Shown in pieces: positions 12,227 through 24,228 of a DNA stretch of 64,000 nt. The notes below the pieces were generated by a model. The model worked only from the letters and a program-made list of their open reading frames with translations. It had not been told where the DNA came from and ran no database searches. The stretch is from Populus alba (Eukaryota > Streptophyta > Magnoliopsida > Malpighiales > Salicaceae). The stretch covers positions 1,269,770 to 1,333,769 of the forward strand of contig NC_133284.1 of assembly GCF_005239225.2 (NCBI RefSeq), given 5' to 3'. Made by a program: the position numbers and the translations under genes. How positions within the stretch are numbered: position 1 is the first letter of the stretch; each line of letters opens with the position of its first letter.

Positions 12227-15200
12227 CTAGTTAGCTCGAAAATCCAGGAAATGATGCAATTTCTGAGCAAGCAGCTCATAGGTTCCGAAAAGGGGCTTGC
12301 TTTTAAGGACCCAATCCTTCTCAAGAAGACCTGCTTTGGTACTTGTGAACATCTCATCGTGGAAAGTAGACACAATGCTGTAGACTGAGGTCCTTAGCAC
12401 ATCAGCCATGGCATAAGCTTTTGCATGTAGAGGACCACCTTGTTTTTTCGTTGTCACAACATCTCTTCTTCCTATGTTTGGAGTATTCCATTTAATAGCA
12501 GCTGGCCCCATCAAGTGTTGGGGTTGCAAGCTTGTCTTCTTCCCCATGAAAGCTTCAACAGCAAGCAGGCTAGAGATAAGTGTTGAGGTAACAGCAGCAT
12601 TGCTACCAGTGAGTTGGGCAACCCCAAATCTGTCCTCCTCGTGCGACCATGCAGTCAAGGAGGCAACTGCCCTGGCGCACCATGCATACTTCTGCAGGAA
12701 TTGAAAACCATTATTAAATTGTCTACGAATTCACACTGGTAAAATAATTTTTACATAAGGTGGCAAAATTTTCAGTCACAGGCCACCTGCAGTAGAAGAG
12801 ATTTCTTCCATCAATAAGATACTCAAAAAAAAAATCTACAGTCTGATTTTGAAATCAATTTTGAACTCTATTTGAATGTATCAGATGCATTGCAACAGTT
12901 TTTGCTGCATCAGACAAGAAGCTTGCCAACACCGTTATAAATGAAAGTTAAAAAACATAGATATTAGCTTACCACCAAGAAAATTGATATACTAAAACAT
13001 TGACGATGTCATCTGTAACAGTGATTTGTTTAGGATATAATAACTGTAAAATAACTACAACAAACATTCAAAAAGCAGAATATTTCAATGTCATCAGCAA
13101 CAATGTTCCATACCTGGAAGTTGTTTAGTGGTTCACAGTGCCTTGAATCCCATTGAGAGTCTGTTGGCGACTGCAATTGATTGGATAGTTGGTGTGCCTT
13201 GTCAACAAAACAACCTTCCAAGCCTTCACTCAAGTTAGATGCAAGCTGTTCCAAAGGCCTCAAGCATGCAGCAACAACTCTTTTGTATGTTTCACCAGTT
13301 TCTTCAAAAAATGCAGCTCGGCGCCAAGTATCTACATTATTCTCACAAACCATACACAGATCAAGATATGCAAGATACTGTGGAAGGGAATCTGGAATGC
13401 TCTCCTCAAGGGCTGCGAGGAGAGGCTCGCTGGGATTTGTCTCTGCTGCAGCAGAACCTTTTGGCGGTGCAAATAAGAACCTTTTTGTGTGTAGCACCTT
13501 CACAGTAACAGCAGGGTGTCAAAAGAAGTAGGGTTTGGGAGAAGATAAGACAATTGTGGCTAATTATCTACACGAAACCTACTGCACCATGATTCAGACC
13601 AAGCAACACACCATAACACAAACACATTGCCATCTGCCAAGTTATTTTCACTGCAGGTATGAAACAGTGAGGATTCTTACTATTGAAGAAGTAAGAAATG
13701 ATAGGAAGCAGTAACCAGAAAAGGAAGTCGTGCATACTACACATGCAGCAGACTGAAATAAATAATAAGATGAAAAAGTCATTCCATATGGTGCCCTATT
13801 GCAAGAATATTTCTAATCTGATCCATAAAGATTTAAAAAACAAAAGGATAAAAATCCAGGCAGCTTGAACAAGGTTCAATGAGTGGCAATCACTACTGAT
13901 ACAAAGATTTGCTATTTTATGTTATGTTTAGATTGATAGGACCATTAGAGAGTCATTCTCTCATTGAAGTAGGATATTCAGAGGACGCATTTGAAGACAG
14001 ATGAATGCTTCAATGGCTGCTCTCAAAACTCAAACCTGTACTAGTGTCATTGGAAATCCAAGATGTTTATCATTTATTGTGTTCTTTTAGCTTCCTCAAG
14101 AAAAAAAAAAAGAAAAAAAATTATCATTATTTTATTCTTTTAGCTTTCCTTATGAAACTAAATTATGTGAATACCTTTAACTGTCCAGGCAAGAAAAATA
14201 TGGTTGGACATTCAGTTAAATTTTCTCCAATGCATCAAAGTGCTGGGCATTCTAAACACACGCACATATATATATATGAAAAAATAAACAGTTTTTTACC
14301 AGTAAAGAAAGATATACAAATAGACATCAGATAGCTCAGAGTGATAACTATAAAGCTTGAAAGCCAAAGTCATGTGGCTTTTTGATTCATGGACTTGTTC
14401 AAATCATCTGTAATGGTTTTTTTAAAACAGATGACATTAAAACAATAAGGACATTTATACCAACCTGATGTAAATGGTGACTCAATTCCCAACAGAAAAC
14501 CACAGAAAAGCTCCCAATATACAGAATGATCTGCTCAGTGATGAACTGCCCCATGGTCCCTCCACTCTTAAATTGCTCTGGAAGAAACACTTGCAGCACA
14601 GCTAAGAATAGGTAAGCCACATTTGAAAGTTTTAAAGCTCGTTTAATAGCCAAAGGAAGTCCCATCTTGAAGCTGTAGAAAATAGGACGCTGTCCACAAT
14701 GCCAACAATAAATTAGCAATCACAAATCCCATAACTAAAAGAGCAAATGCCACCAATAGATTATCACACAAAAAACAACCGATTAAACAACAACCAAATC
14801 TCACTTGAATAATTAGAAAATCCAGAACTCGTCATTTTTATGAAAACACCAAAAGCCCAAATCTCAGTCTCAATAACATACTTCAACCTTATAATTACTA
14901 AACACAACTTCTATCAAGAACAACACACACCTTACAGTCACTATTCTTACACAGGTCTTTCGCATCAAAAAACCACAATCCATTTTCAATAGCAATCCAA
15001 AACAAAAATCAAGAACACAACTTTATAAGCAAAACATCACATTAACAACCACCCACCATAAGAATCGTAAAATAAAAAAACTACAGAAATTAACAAAATG
15101 CCACACTCACTTGCATTGATCTTCCACATTATCAAGAGCCCGTATTCTTACATAGGTCCTTCGCATCATCAAAACCCCAAAATCCATTTTCAATAACAAT

Positions 15201-15962
15201 CCAATAAAAGCATCAAGAATACAACTTTGTAAACAAAACATCACATTAACAACCAACCCAGCATAAAAATCTTCAAAAAAAACTACAGACATTAACAAAA
15301 TGTCACACTCACTTGCATTGATCTTCCACGTTATCAAGAACCCATATCTCATTTTCAATAACAATCCAATTCAAATACTAAGATCAAAACTTTATCAGCA
15401 AAACAAACATAGCAAAAAAAAAATAGCTACAGTCACTAACCTGAATGATCGGAAACTCCAAAACCCATCTTTTTTTATAAACATCAAACAACCCATACAA
15501 AACCCCAAACACAAAACCCCTAAATCCTAACCTCGCAATCAACTCAAACCCATCAAAACCACACAAACACACCACTGACAAAGCCCCAGATATCCCAGAA
15601 ACCACCACAAACACCACAAATCTCGCCGAAACCAACGCACGACGGCGAAACTCAGGCTCCGCCGGTGACGACACAAAAGCAAAGCGGACGAGACCGGCAG
15701 CGAGCTGGAGAGGAGAGGCGTAGGGAAGAGATTGTGGAGAGGAGAGGATGGAGAGAGAAGAGGAGAAGAGGAGGTTAGAGAAGGTAAAAGTAAAAAACTT
15801 GAGAAGTGAAAAACATAGTTGGGATGGTGAAAATTTGGGAGTGGTAAAAAAGGCGAGGAGGAAGAGTTTTGTGAGGAAGTAAATGGTGGTGGAAGTGAAG
15901 GTTTGCCAAATTAGAAACCCTAAGAATCTGTTTTTCGACACCAGTTCTGGCGGCGGGGACAT
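12227..15962 (-). CDS. NDC1: Nucleoporin NDC1 (transmembrane nucleoporin)
   Basis: Four exons (15962-15441, 14689-14465, 13497-13114, 12691-12227) give 531 residues. NDC1 anchors nuclear pore complexes in the nuclear envelope. The N-terminal half is strongly hydrophobic, with several membrane segments (for example [38 protein letters not shown] and VLYGLFDVY), followed by the soluble C-terminal half. Characteristic plant Ndc1 blocks are [25 protein letters not shown], the Ser-rich [13 protein letters not shown] region and the final [17 protein letters not shown]. Every splice site is GT-AG and all introns are phase 0. The start at 15962 is the first Met ([13 protein letters not shown]). Intron 1 carries a three-copy tandem repeat. 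Confidence 0.9.
14925..15420. repeat. about 170-200 bp tandem repeat, three copies, in NDC1 intron 1
   Basis: Segments such as CCATTTTCAATAACAATCCAA (near 14980, 15180 and 15350) and CACTCACTTGCATTGATCTT (15105 and 15305) recur in order, with a spacing of about 199 bases and then about 170. The third copy is shortened by an internal deletion. Each copy ends with a CACACTCAC...TTATCAAGA junction. The copies lie wholly inside the intron. Confidence 0.8.
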
Positions 15963-16079
15963 TTTTTCTTGCTTTTTGATGGATTGGAGGAGAAGAAAAG
16001 GGAGGGGGAGGGGGCTAGTCTAGAGAAGAGTGGAAGAAGCGGGAATGTCAGCTCGAGTGGAACACGGAAAAGGGCCTTA

Positions 16080-16170
16080 AAGGAGGGCTTTCTATTTTGG
16101 GTTGCGTTTTGTTGAAGCTAGGCCCCAATTACTAGATAGTTTTTCGTTGATGGGCTTTAGGCCCAATTAA
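16080..16170. promoter_or_regulatory. site II-type TGGGCY motifs upstream of NDC1
   Basis: TGGGCTTTAGGCCCA (16151-16165) is a near-palindromic pair of TGGGCY/GGCCCA site II motifs about 190 bases upstream of the NDC1 start, with another GGCCCC at 16121. Such motifs are common in promoters of plant housekeeping and growth genes. Function here is inferred. Confidence 0.4.
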
Positions 16171-16201
16171 TCCTTGCTTTGTTGTACAAAGTTAGGGCAC
16201 T

Positions 16202-16240
<39 letters not shown>

Positions 16241-16814
16241 CCTCAATTCTAACAGTTTTTTACTTGGATTTTGAATCGAAGAATATACTTGCTTACCATA
16301 CGAGTCAAGCGTACAAGGATGATCCGATACATGAGTATAAACACGGCCTCATGTGATAAGCTCGTCATTTAAAAACTTATTTAAATCAAATTATAATTTA
16401 AATTGGTTTTAATATTGGTATAGCTAAATTTAAGTAATATATCTGAATAATTTATAATTTAATTTACCTAGTTAAATTCAGTCGAGATAGTTAAATGAAA
16501 ACCAAGAATTGTTTCTTAAAAAATGACATGACATCATTTTAAACAAAAACAAAATATTTAAATTAACTTAATGATCTGTGAGCTGATAAAAATCAGTAAT
16601 TCGTGTCATTTTTAAAATCTAAACCCTATAATTCAATGGTTGAGGAAACTTATTTTCCTCATTTGATTAATTGAGGTTGAACTTTAAAGCCATGTATTAT
16701 GAAGAGAAAAAGTTTTTTTTTTTTTTTTTTGTCATTTATGAATAATGGGATTAGGATGTAGCAATCGTGATAAAATGCTACTGCTTGATTATTGAGATTG
16801 AACTTTAAAGTCAT

Positions 16815-16863
<49 letters not shown>

Positions 16864-18336
16864 TGTGTGTGCGTCTATAAGATTATCGAAGAAAGAACGT
16901 TAGTGATTTTGCTTTATGGTTATCATCTTTTTTTTTTTTTTGAAGTTTTTGTCCAAGGCTACAGTAGCTTCGGTCTGGATAACTCCTCCATGAATATTTT
17001 TCTAGTTTTATGGAGAATTTCTCAGAGCAATGAGTGAGATTTTGAAAATTCTTCCATTGAGAAAATTCCCACTGAAATTCTTTGAGCTTAATTAGAGAGA
17101 AATTGAGTGCACCAAATTGCAGAATGGTACAGCCATAAAGAGACCCTTGAATTCATGGTGTCGACAAGAGCCCATCAGACCGAGTAAGAGAATAGTCAAT
17201 CATGAAATAAGTAAATGCATTTGGATCTTAGTAGGTTCTTGGATCCATCAGTTATTAGTGAGCGAGGTGAACTTGCCCTAGTCCCTAGGTTAGGTTCTTT
17301 TTCTAGCACTTTTCCATGACCAGTTGCTGTCCATTCCTTAAAGAGATACGTTTCTGGTCTGTTCACAAATCACAACATGTCAACATGGGCTTGCCAAAGA
17401 AAATGCTATTCTTTTAGGTTATGTACGAGTCATTCTAGAAAAGAAGTCCCTCTTATCTTCTGCTTTGAATTTCTCTGGTGTCCCTTAAAGGCTGTATGCT
17501 TTCAGGAATCTGCATAGTTGGCTTCAGGGAAGGTAGGAACTGGCCCTAATGCTCCGTGTCATATCGCTCTGCTGCCACAACAAATAAACGTTCACATCAG
17601 AGGCAGACACAAAATACGCTGTATTTATGACAGTTTCTTGTGTATGTGTTTGCATGTTCGCGCACGCGTGCGTGCTTGTCAGTTTCGTGGGTTTAGCCTA
17701 GTGGAACGGGGAGAGCTCGCAATGTGTGGTTGATCTAGAACACTAAATTCATCGATCTGTCCTGATCAATCTGTTGGTAAAATGTTGTCATAAATCGACA
17801 AGTATTAGACTTCGGTGGAGTTTCATAACTGTTGATTGCAATTATTCTGATGAGTTGATACCAAAGATAAAGCAACATGGATATAGAAATAATTTGATGT
17901 AAAGATAAGGGCAGGGCAGCACTACTGCATAGCAGCGTAGGCCATCTGGATCAATCTCTTGTAGTTCTATGAGAAACTTGTTAATTTCCTCTCCACAGCT
18001 TTTGTCTCCTTACAAAGCATGATGTGAAATCCACTAAAAAGACATGGAAGCTATTGCAGAATGGAGCATGACGCTCAAATTCTGTGTTCTGTGTCCATTT
18101 AGTCCACTTGTTGCAGGCTGAGTGAGTCCTGATCCCAAGGCTTAGAGTGGATTGTTTCTTGGTGCTGATCTGCTTCCTAGAATTCAACATATTGCATCCG
18201 GGGTACGTAGGTGCAGACTGGCCAAAAAACACCACCTCATCTTATGTCAAGATGTTGGTGATCTAAGGGTGGGTCATATATTATAGCGCATTTGTTCTTT
18301 ATACTTGTTTGGATTAAGCCTCCAAAGGCTCCGTTA
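16171..18336. other. gene-poor spacer with microsatellites
   Basis: Contains a run of about 30 A at 16207-16237 and a compound (AT)n(GA)n microsatellite at 16820-16862. The stretch 16950-18300 has more balanced composition and could be transcribed, but no frame shows convincing coding sequence. The 71-codon frame at 17518 and the 84-codon frame at 18235 (minus) look like chance. Confidence 0.4.
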
Positions 18337-18395
18337 GGTTACGCAGTGCACCTGGTGGCGGAACGCAGGCTGCACTGAAGGTGCACCGTGTAACC
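18337..18395. repeat. hairpin with 17-bp arms
   Basis: GGTTACGCAGTGCACCT (18337-18353) pairs with AGGTGCACCGTGTAACC (18379-18395) with two mismatches around a 25-base loop. It lies about 500 bases downstream of the NPF stop. It is possibly the end structure of a small transposon. Confidence 0.55.
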
Positions 18396-18895
18396 AAACC
18401 GGTTCTAAATATGGAATATGACCAGTTTTAAAGGAAAGGGAAACCTCCAATTTTTACCTTGATACCTTTCCAATATCTATCTAGATTTCTCATGGTAACA
18501 ATGCTTTGTTCTTACTCAAGAAAAGGACAGGGCAGCCAAAAGCATTGTGAAAGTGAAGAGAATCTGATGAGCAAGCATGCCCCACAAGGAACATAGAAAT
18601 ATTACATTCCAATCAAACTTGGATGAACATAACCAAACATGACAAGATCTGATCAAGATCTGCCAAACTTATTTATAATATAACCAAATCCTACAACCAG
18701 GAGAAAAAAGCAATCATTCCTTCAACAAGCAAAGGTCAAGCTTTGCTCTTGTCGAAAAGAGCCATCCGAAAGTACTCATTCAACTGTTAGAAAGGATAAT
18801 GAGAACTAGGAATAACCAACAAGCATATGATGGTTTGAGAACACTGGGAAAGAGATCCTGGCCTCCAAATTTGGTTCAAATTAAGGTGGAGCAAA
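18396..18895. other. probable NPF7 3' UTR
   Basis: Downstream of the minus-strand transporter stop. The first 300 or so bases are probably 3' UTR. No gene is seen. Confidence 0.4.
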
Positions 18896-21409
18896 TTAAA
18901 CTTTTGCAAGCACATCATCTTCTTGCTTTTCCATCTCAATTCCCTGACTGTCATCAATGTTGATAGGCTTGTACCACTTGGCACAGAACAAGTAAATCAC
19001 GAAATCAAAGGCTGTTAGCACTGCAATCAGGAAGTAAAACCTGTCCATGTGTCCTGTGTTCAAGTCATCCGGGATCCATCCAGGCTTGTCACCTTTAGTT
19101 GTAATCTTCATCACCATATTAACTAGCATGCTACTGGAATAGTTGCCAAGAGAGATTGAAGCCATGCAAAGTGAGCTTCCAAAACTCTTGATCCCATCCG
19201 GTGCTTGGCCATTAAAGAACTCCAATTGACCTATATACATGAAAACCTCAGATGCACCAACAAGAACATATTGTGGAATTTGCCAAAATATGCTTAAAGA
19301 GCTGACTTTGTGCCCTTCGATAACATTCTTGAGCCTTTCAATCTCAGTAGCACCCGCTGCAAGCATTGCTAGCATTCCAATGACGAGTCCAATTCCCATC
19401 CTCTGAAGCTCAGTTAACCCCTTAGGATTACCACTTAACCTTCCAACTAATGGCACGAGGATTTGACGATAAATTCCAGTGCAAACAAGGACACTGCAGA
19501 TATCGAAGGCAGACATGCTAGCAGCTGGGAGGTGAAACTTTCCAATATTGGAATTCATGACATCTCCTTGCTCAACAAAGAGGGATGCCATCTGAGTGAA
19601 GACGACAGAGTAAATTATAGTGCATAACCAAACAGGTAACATTTTAAGAACACATTTGGCTTCCTCTACTTGAGTTATTGTGCAAAGCCTCCATGGATTC
19701 TTTTGGTGACTCAAATCATCCTCTGTCATTGTTGCTGCCTTGTCCAAAAACCTAACAACATTAAAAAAAGAAACAAAATCAGTAATCATAAATCACTTGC
19801 CAGTCCCTTTCATGGCATGCTCAAAACGAAAATTTATGGCTATCGACCTTGGAACAAACATTATTTCCATGTGGTTTTGCCTTTGAAAAAACGACCACTT
19901 CAGTAGTTGATCTATATGGGTTAGTCTCATAGGAGGAAAATATGGATGATTGAGGCTTTATTGAGCTACTAACACACTTTAAAGAATCATTAATTTATAA
20001 GAAGGATTTCAGTACTTACTCAAATTCTTCACTGTGAAAAATCTTCCTGCTCCCTTTGATAGCAGATTCTGGCCCTTCTAGTTCATACAGTTCATCAGCT
20101 TTCACCGGGATGACATCCCATTTCCTAGCTGCAGCCACAAACACCTGAGCAACTCGCGGCAAAGGGTTGCCGCAGGGTTTTACGTACTTGTAACCAGGTG
20201 CCCCAAACAAGAATGATACCAAGGCTATGACTGCAGAACCTAATGATAGCAGGAAGCCTAGTGTCCATCTGCCATGATCCTCAAAGTACACCAAAAGGGT
20301 GTTTGAGAATAAAGATCCAAAGTTGAGTGCAAAATAGAAATAGCAAAAGAAAGCTGCCTTGGAATTTCTTTCTTTCGGTTTCGACTCGTCAAATTGATCT
20401 GCTCCAAATGTCGCTATGGAAGGTTGATGCCCACCATATCCAAAGGCTACTAAGTATATAGCCAAGTAGAAGACAGCTTGTCCCATCGATGTTGCCGGCA
20501 CACAGGATAATTTTCCATCACCACATCCATCTGGTATGATCAAGAAAAACCAAGATGATACCGATACGAGCACCAACCCCTAATAAACACACACAATGGT
20601 TAGCATATCACATCAAAGTTACAAAACAAATTCAGATTTCAACTTCTAAAACGGATTACATATATTACGCACCGAGACGAATATTAGCTGAAAGATTGCA
20701 CAGGTCAAGTATCTACCCCAGTATGAATCACTGAGGAAAGCTCCTACGAGTGAGCACAGATAAACTGTGCCAGTCCACTTGCTGACATTATTGGCAGCAT
20801 CAGCATTACTTTGACCAAGAACTCTTGTTAAGAATAGAACCAAATTCACACCAACTCCAAAGAAAGCTAGTGTAGCCAGGCATTGATTTGCTGCAACGGA
20901 ATGGAGTGGAAACAAAACAACAAGATTAGTCGCTTACATTCTCTTACAAGCCATAATTAGTTGCGTAATAAGAAGTTGAAGGGTTTTTTTTTTTTTTGAT
21001 CTCTTTTGGTTATGAATACCTAGCAAGATGCTTGCAGCTGTCCACCCTCCAGTTCCCTTCCAAATAAGGGAAGGCTTTCTGTTAGCAATCTCCTGTTCTT
21101 CCTCAGTTCTGATTCTCTTCACAGCTACATCTTCCCTGGAGATGACACTACTTTCTCCTTTCACCTGCTTCTATTTATTTATTAAAAAAAAAAACAAATA
21201 ATATTGTTATTATAACTCAGCTGCACATAACTGGCCAATACCGAAAAGCGAAATTTAAAATTAAAAAACATGAAATTAAATTCCTGTACTAAATGAAACA
21301 TGGTAGGATCAGGGTATTTAATTACAAATTCTTGAAAATATTTTTATTAACATAATTTTAGTATTTTACGAACCTTTAGCACAACGTTGGTGGAAGAGAA
21401 CGAATCCAT
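18896..21409 (-). CDS. NPF7-type NRT1/PTR family transporter
   Basis: Five exons (21409-21374, 21164-21020, 20890-20673, 20579-20020, 19751-18896) encode 604 residues, the normal length for NRT1/PTR proteins, which are plasma-membrane carriers of the major facilitator superfamily. The sequence is closest to the NPF7.2/NPF7.3 (NRT1.8/NRT1.5) group, as judged by FFGVGVNLVLFLTRVLGQ, VSKWTGTVYLCSLVGAFLSD, WLCTIIYSVVFTQMASLFVEQ and the final FCAKWYKPI. Those relatives handle nitrate (and potassium for NPF7.3) in root-to-shoot transport. The ExxER proton-coupling motif in the first membrane helix is replaced by QCLAT (Q63 to T67), as I recall for NPF7.2/7.3. A 5' UTR intron is likely. The exact orthologue among NPF7.1-7.3 is not settled. 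Confidence 0.92.
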
Positions 21410-21430
21410 AGCAGCAACTGAATGTTTGTT

Positions 21431-21882
21431 CTGCAAAATAAGATCAGAAATCGATCAGAGATGGAACGAAGACATGAATTGATGATCATCAAAATTTGAA
21501 GGAGATAGAAAAGAGACATAGATAATAATAATAATAATAATAATAATGTAATGGCAAGCAACGTAGGACGTCAAGACTACATGCATGGCCACGTTTAACA
21601 AAAAGAGAAAATAAGAAATAAACTAAAAGGAAAGGGGGGGGGGGGGAAAACTCAATCCTTAAAATAGAAAAGGTAAGACTCGAGACTGTGCAAGAACACA
21701 TTACCAGTGCACGATAACTTGTTAGGACTGTTGATCTTGGCCCAGAGGCTGAACACAGGGTTTTAAACTCCTCAAAAGAAACTCACAAACATTCAAAAAC
21801 AAAAGGAGAAGTGCTACAAGAAGTTTAATATTGCAGATGAGGAAGATGGATAAGAGTGTTGTGCAAGAGAGTTCCATTTATA
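21431..21882 (-). promoter_or_regulatory. NPF7 promoter TATA box and 5' UTR intron
   Basis: On the minus strand CCTATAAATGG (TATAAAT at 21882-21876) sits about 470 bases upstream of the start codon. Downstream, CACTG/GTAATG (donor at 21704) and ATTTTGCAG/AACAAACATTC (acceptor at 21431) delimit a 274-base intron in the 5' UTR, which carries a (TTA)n run at about 21523-21546. Transcription would start near 21850. Confidence 0.5.
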
Positions 21883-22244
21883 GGAAAAAATGAGAGGAGA
21901 GGAAGAGAGTGGAGGATGCAAGTCATTTTCAGAGTCCTTTATTATTGCTATTGAAGAAGAAAATATGGGTGGAAAATGGAATAGGGAAGAGAGGTCAACT
22001 TTGAAGAGTGTGTGCCACAAATTTGGTCATTTCCTCCATGATCAGATCATAGCCAGTGGGATATTACTTTCATGGGAAAATTAAAGATGCCATCTCCTTC
22101 CTTAGAAAATCTTTACTTTTCTCTGAAATTTGATAGTCTTTCCTTAATTTCACTTTCTTCTCAATGTTATCCGTTTATAATTTCCAAATAATTCATCACC
22201 ATGCATGAGTAACAGTCGTGAACACTATAATTTCTGGCTTGTTT
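21883..22244. other. upstream region of NPF7
   Basis: Promoter-side sequence of the transporter. The open frames on both strands are not supported as genes. Confidence 0.35.
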
Positions 22245-22485
22245 AAAAGTGTGGTTACAGTTATTCAAATTGTTTTTCTTTTAAAAAAATATCAAAATAA
22301 TATTTTTTTTTATTTTTTAAAAATTATTTTTGATATCAACATATCAAAATGATCTAAAAACATTAAAAAAATATATATATTAATTTGAAGTTAAGAAAAA
22401 AATAAAAAATTTTCAAATTTTTTTTAAAAATACTTTTGAAACGCAAATACAAATAAAAAAATTATCTAAAAAACCATCTCCAATG
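22245..22485. mobile_element. Harbinger-type MITE, degenerate
   Basis: Starts AGTGTGGTTACAGTTATTC and contains the core GATATCAACATATCAAAATGATC followed by an ATTAATTTGAAGTTAAG block and TACTTTTGAAACGCAAAT near the right end. The same order of blocks recurs at 37595-37781 and, more eroded, at 25290, 26690, 49985 and 50935. Confidence 0.5.
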
Positions 22486-23640
22486 AGGCCATGTGGTGCA
22501 AAAATTTCTCAACTTCATTATTTATATGAAGAAAAAATCATATCTAAGAATTTTTCAAAATTTTTTCTCGTGTGAATTGTAAACATAAAGTAAAACACAA
22601 AAAATATTTTTCATATGTTACTTTTATTGAATTACAAGAAGCATGTAAATGAAACCATTCATATTAAACTCGTTAGTTAAATCATTAATTTAAAATAATA
22701 ACTTGGGTTAGAAGTAAAAAAATTACTCTTATCGAGTTGAGTTTTCTTAAAATAAAATTAAACAATATCACACTCATCTATATATATGACCCGGCCATGT
22801 ATTTGGTTAATTTATTTTCAAATTAGATTTAATAATTATAAATAAATACACCCACATTTAAAATAGATCAAAGTTATCAACTGCCAAACAATTATTAATT
22901 AAAATAGATTCATACAATATAGTTATAATATTCAATACATTTACATTTGTTTGAAGTGGGATACATGAGTTTCCTTAAAATATTCTCTTCTTGTCAAAAA
23001 AAAAAAGAATCCAAAAGTCAACCTGTACATGTATAGTTGTGTATAGTATAGAAAGAAGACAAAATTTCTTTTCTGCCACATTTTGAGAAAATAGGACTAT
23101 GCAGTAAAATTAAGTAGAACAGTTATCCAGCAAAGGTATAGCGTATAATCAAGGACTCTAAGAAATAAGCTTTATAAGCAATAATTCTATTTTGTAGCCT
23201 TGTTGTTAAGTGTTCTTATCAATATAAATTATAAACACAAAACATATGCAATTAATCGAAGTAATATCGATGCGTAAATCATCTGCAAGTCTACTAATTT
23301 GATGCCATATCTCCGTTTTGAAGATCCCATCAGATTTTTAAAGTCCATGGAAGGTTCTAGTTTCTTGCCTTTCTTGTGATTTTAGATTTTCTAGCCAAGG
23401 TAGCCCACGAGTGAAATCTCATTTTCACGTCAATTTCACTTATCCACGCCCATGATTATTCTTGATGCAATTAGATTATATATTTTTCTTTGATTAGATA
23501 TGTAATTAACACCTAAATAATTTAACTGATTACCATAATATTCTATGATTTATATAAAACGCCTAATTAATAACAAAAAGTAACATATTGCAAGTGGATA
23601 TATATAGTCACATCTATCTATTTATACAAAGACTCCATTG
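22486..23640. other. AT-rich spacer, nothing recognised
   Basis: No coding frame, RNA gene or clear element ends are seen here. Confidence 0.4.
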
Positions 23641-23778
23641 CATTCTATAACCTAGCTAGGGCAGGATCTTTGACAACTCTCTGAGTAAATAGATCAGCTT
23701 GAAGTCTTTGATAGGCAACATGGGACCAAGCTAAAATTTGAGTCTAAGGAGAATAATTAATGTATTATCACGTAATAA

Positions 23779-23970
23779 TTATGCAAGAACAAACCTTTTA
23801 CGAAACTTGATCACAGACAACTTAAATTTTTCCGGGACTGTGACTGGTTCTTGGGATGGTGAAGAGCGGGCGGTGCCAATGATTATGCCGGACTCCGGCG
23901 ACGGTGAAGAACGTGTGTCGATAAGACTTGCTGCCGGTAAGCTAGAAAATCCGAGAAACCCTATTGTCAT
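23779..23970 (-). CDS. possible small protein, 63 residues, unrecognised
   Basis: A minus-strand frame starts MTIGFLGFSSLPAASLID, contains two SSPS repeats (RSSPSPESG, RSSPSQEPV) and ends in a basic FRKRFVLA. It has locally higher GC than its surroundings. About 210 bases upstream is a clean TATA box (CTATATAAAC at 24190-24181), followed by CT-rich leader sequence, as in an expressed plant gene. The same bases are also open on the plus strand (23738-23980), which weakens the coding case. There is no signal peptide or known peptide motif. It could be a non-coding transcript or the first exon of something longer. Confidence 0.3.
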   Translation of the reverse strand: MTIGFLGFSSLPAASLIDTRSSPSPESGIIIGTARSSPSQEPVTVPEKFKLSVIKFRKRFVLA

Positions 23971-24180
23971 TTATGTTTAAAAGATGAGCAAAGCTGGCCA
24001 GTGGCCTCAAACACTCTCAATCAATATCCAATGTGTCAATGCAATGTTAGCTTTGATAAACTATTTTCTTTCATACCACACACACACACAAACCAAACCC
24101 TAGCTAGCAAGTACTGTTGTTAGCCAATAAAACTACTGCTGTACTCGTCAACGGTAGAGAGAATGGGAGAGACAAGGAGT

Positions 24181-24190
24181 GTTTATATAG
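24181..24190 (-). promoter_or_regulatory. TATA box of the possible small gene
   Basis: CTATATAAAC on the minus strand, followed about 25 bases later by a pyrimidine-rich leader (TCTCTCCCATTCTCTC). It is well placed to drive transcription through 23970-23779. Confidence 0.45.
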
Positions 24191-24228
24191 TGATGGGATA
24201 ATTATCTTAACAAGTAATTAATCCTTAA

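Noticed and set aside
15300..15530. 76-codon plus frame
   Set aside because: Antisense to NDC1 exon 1 and the intron repeat; no coding features.
17518..17733. 71-codon plus frame with Arg/Cys-rich end
   Set aside because: Driven by a GCGCACGCGTGCGTGC repeat-like stretch; no start context or homology that I recognise.
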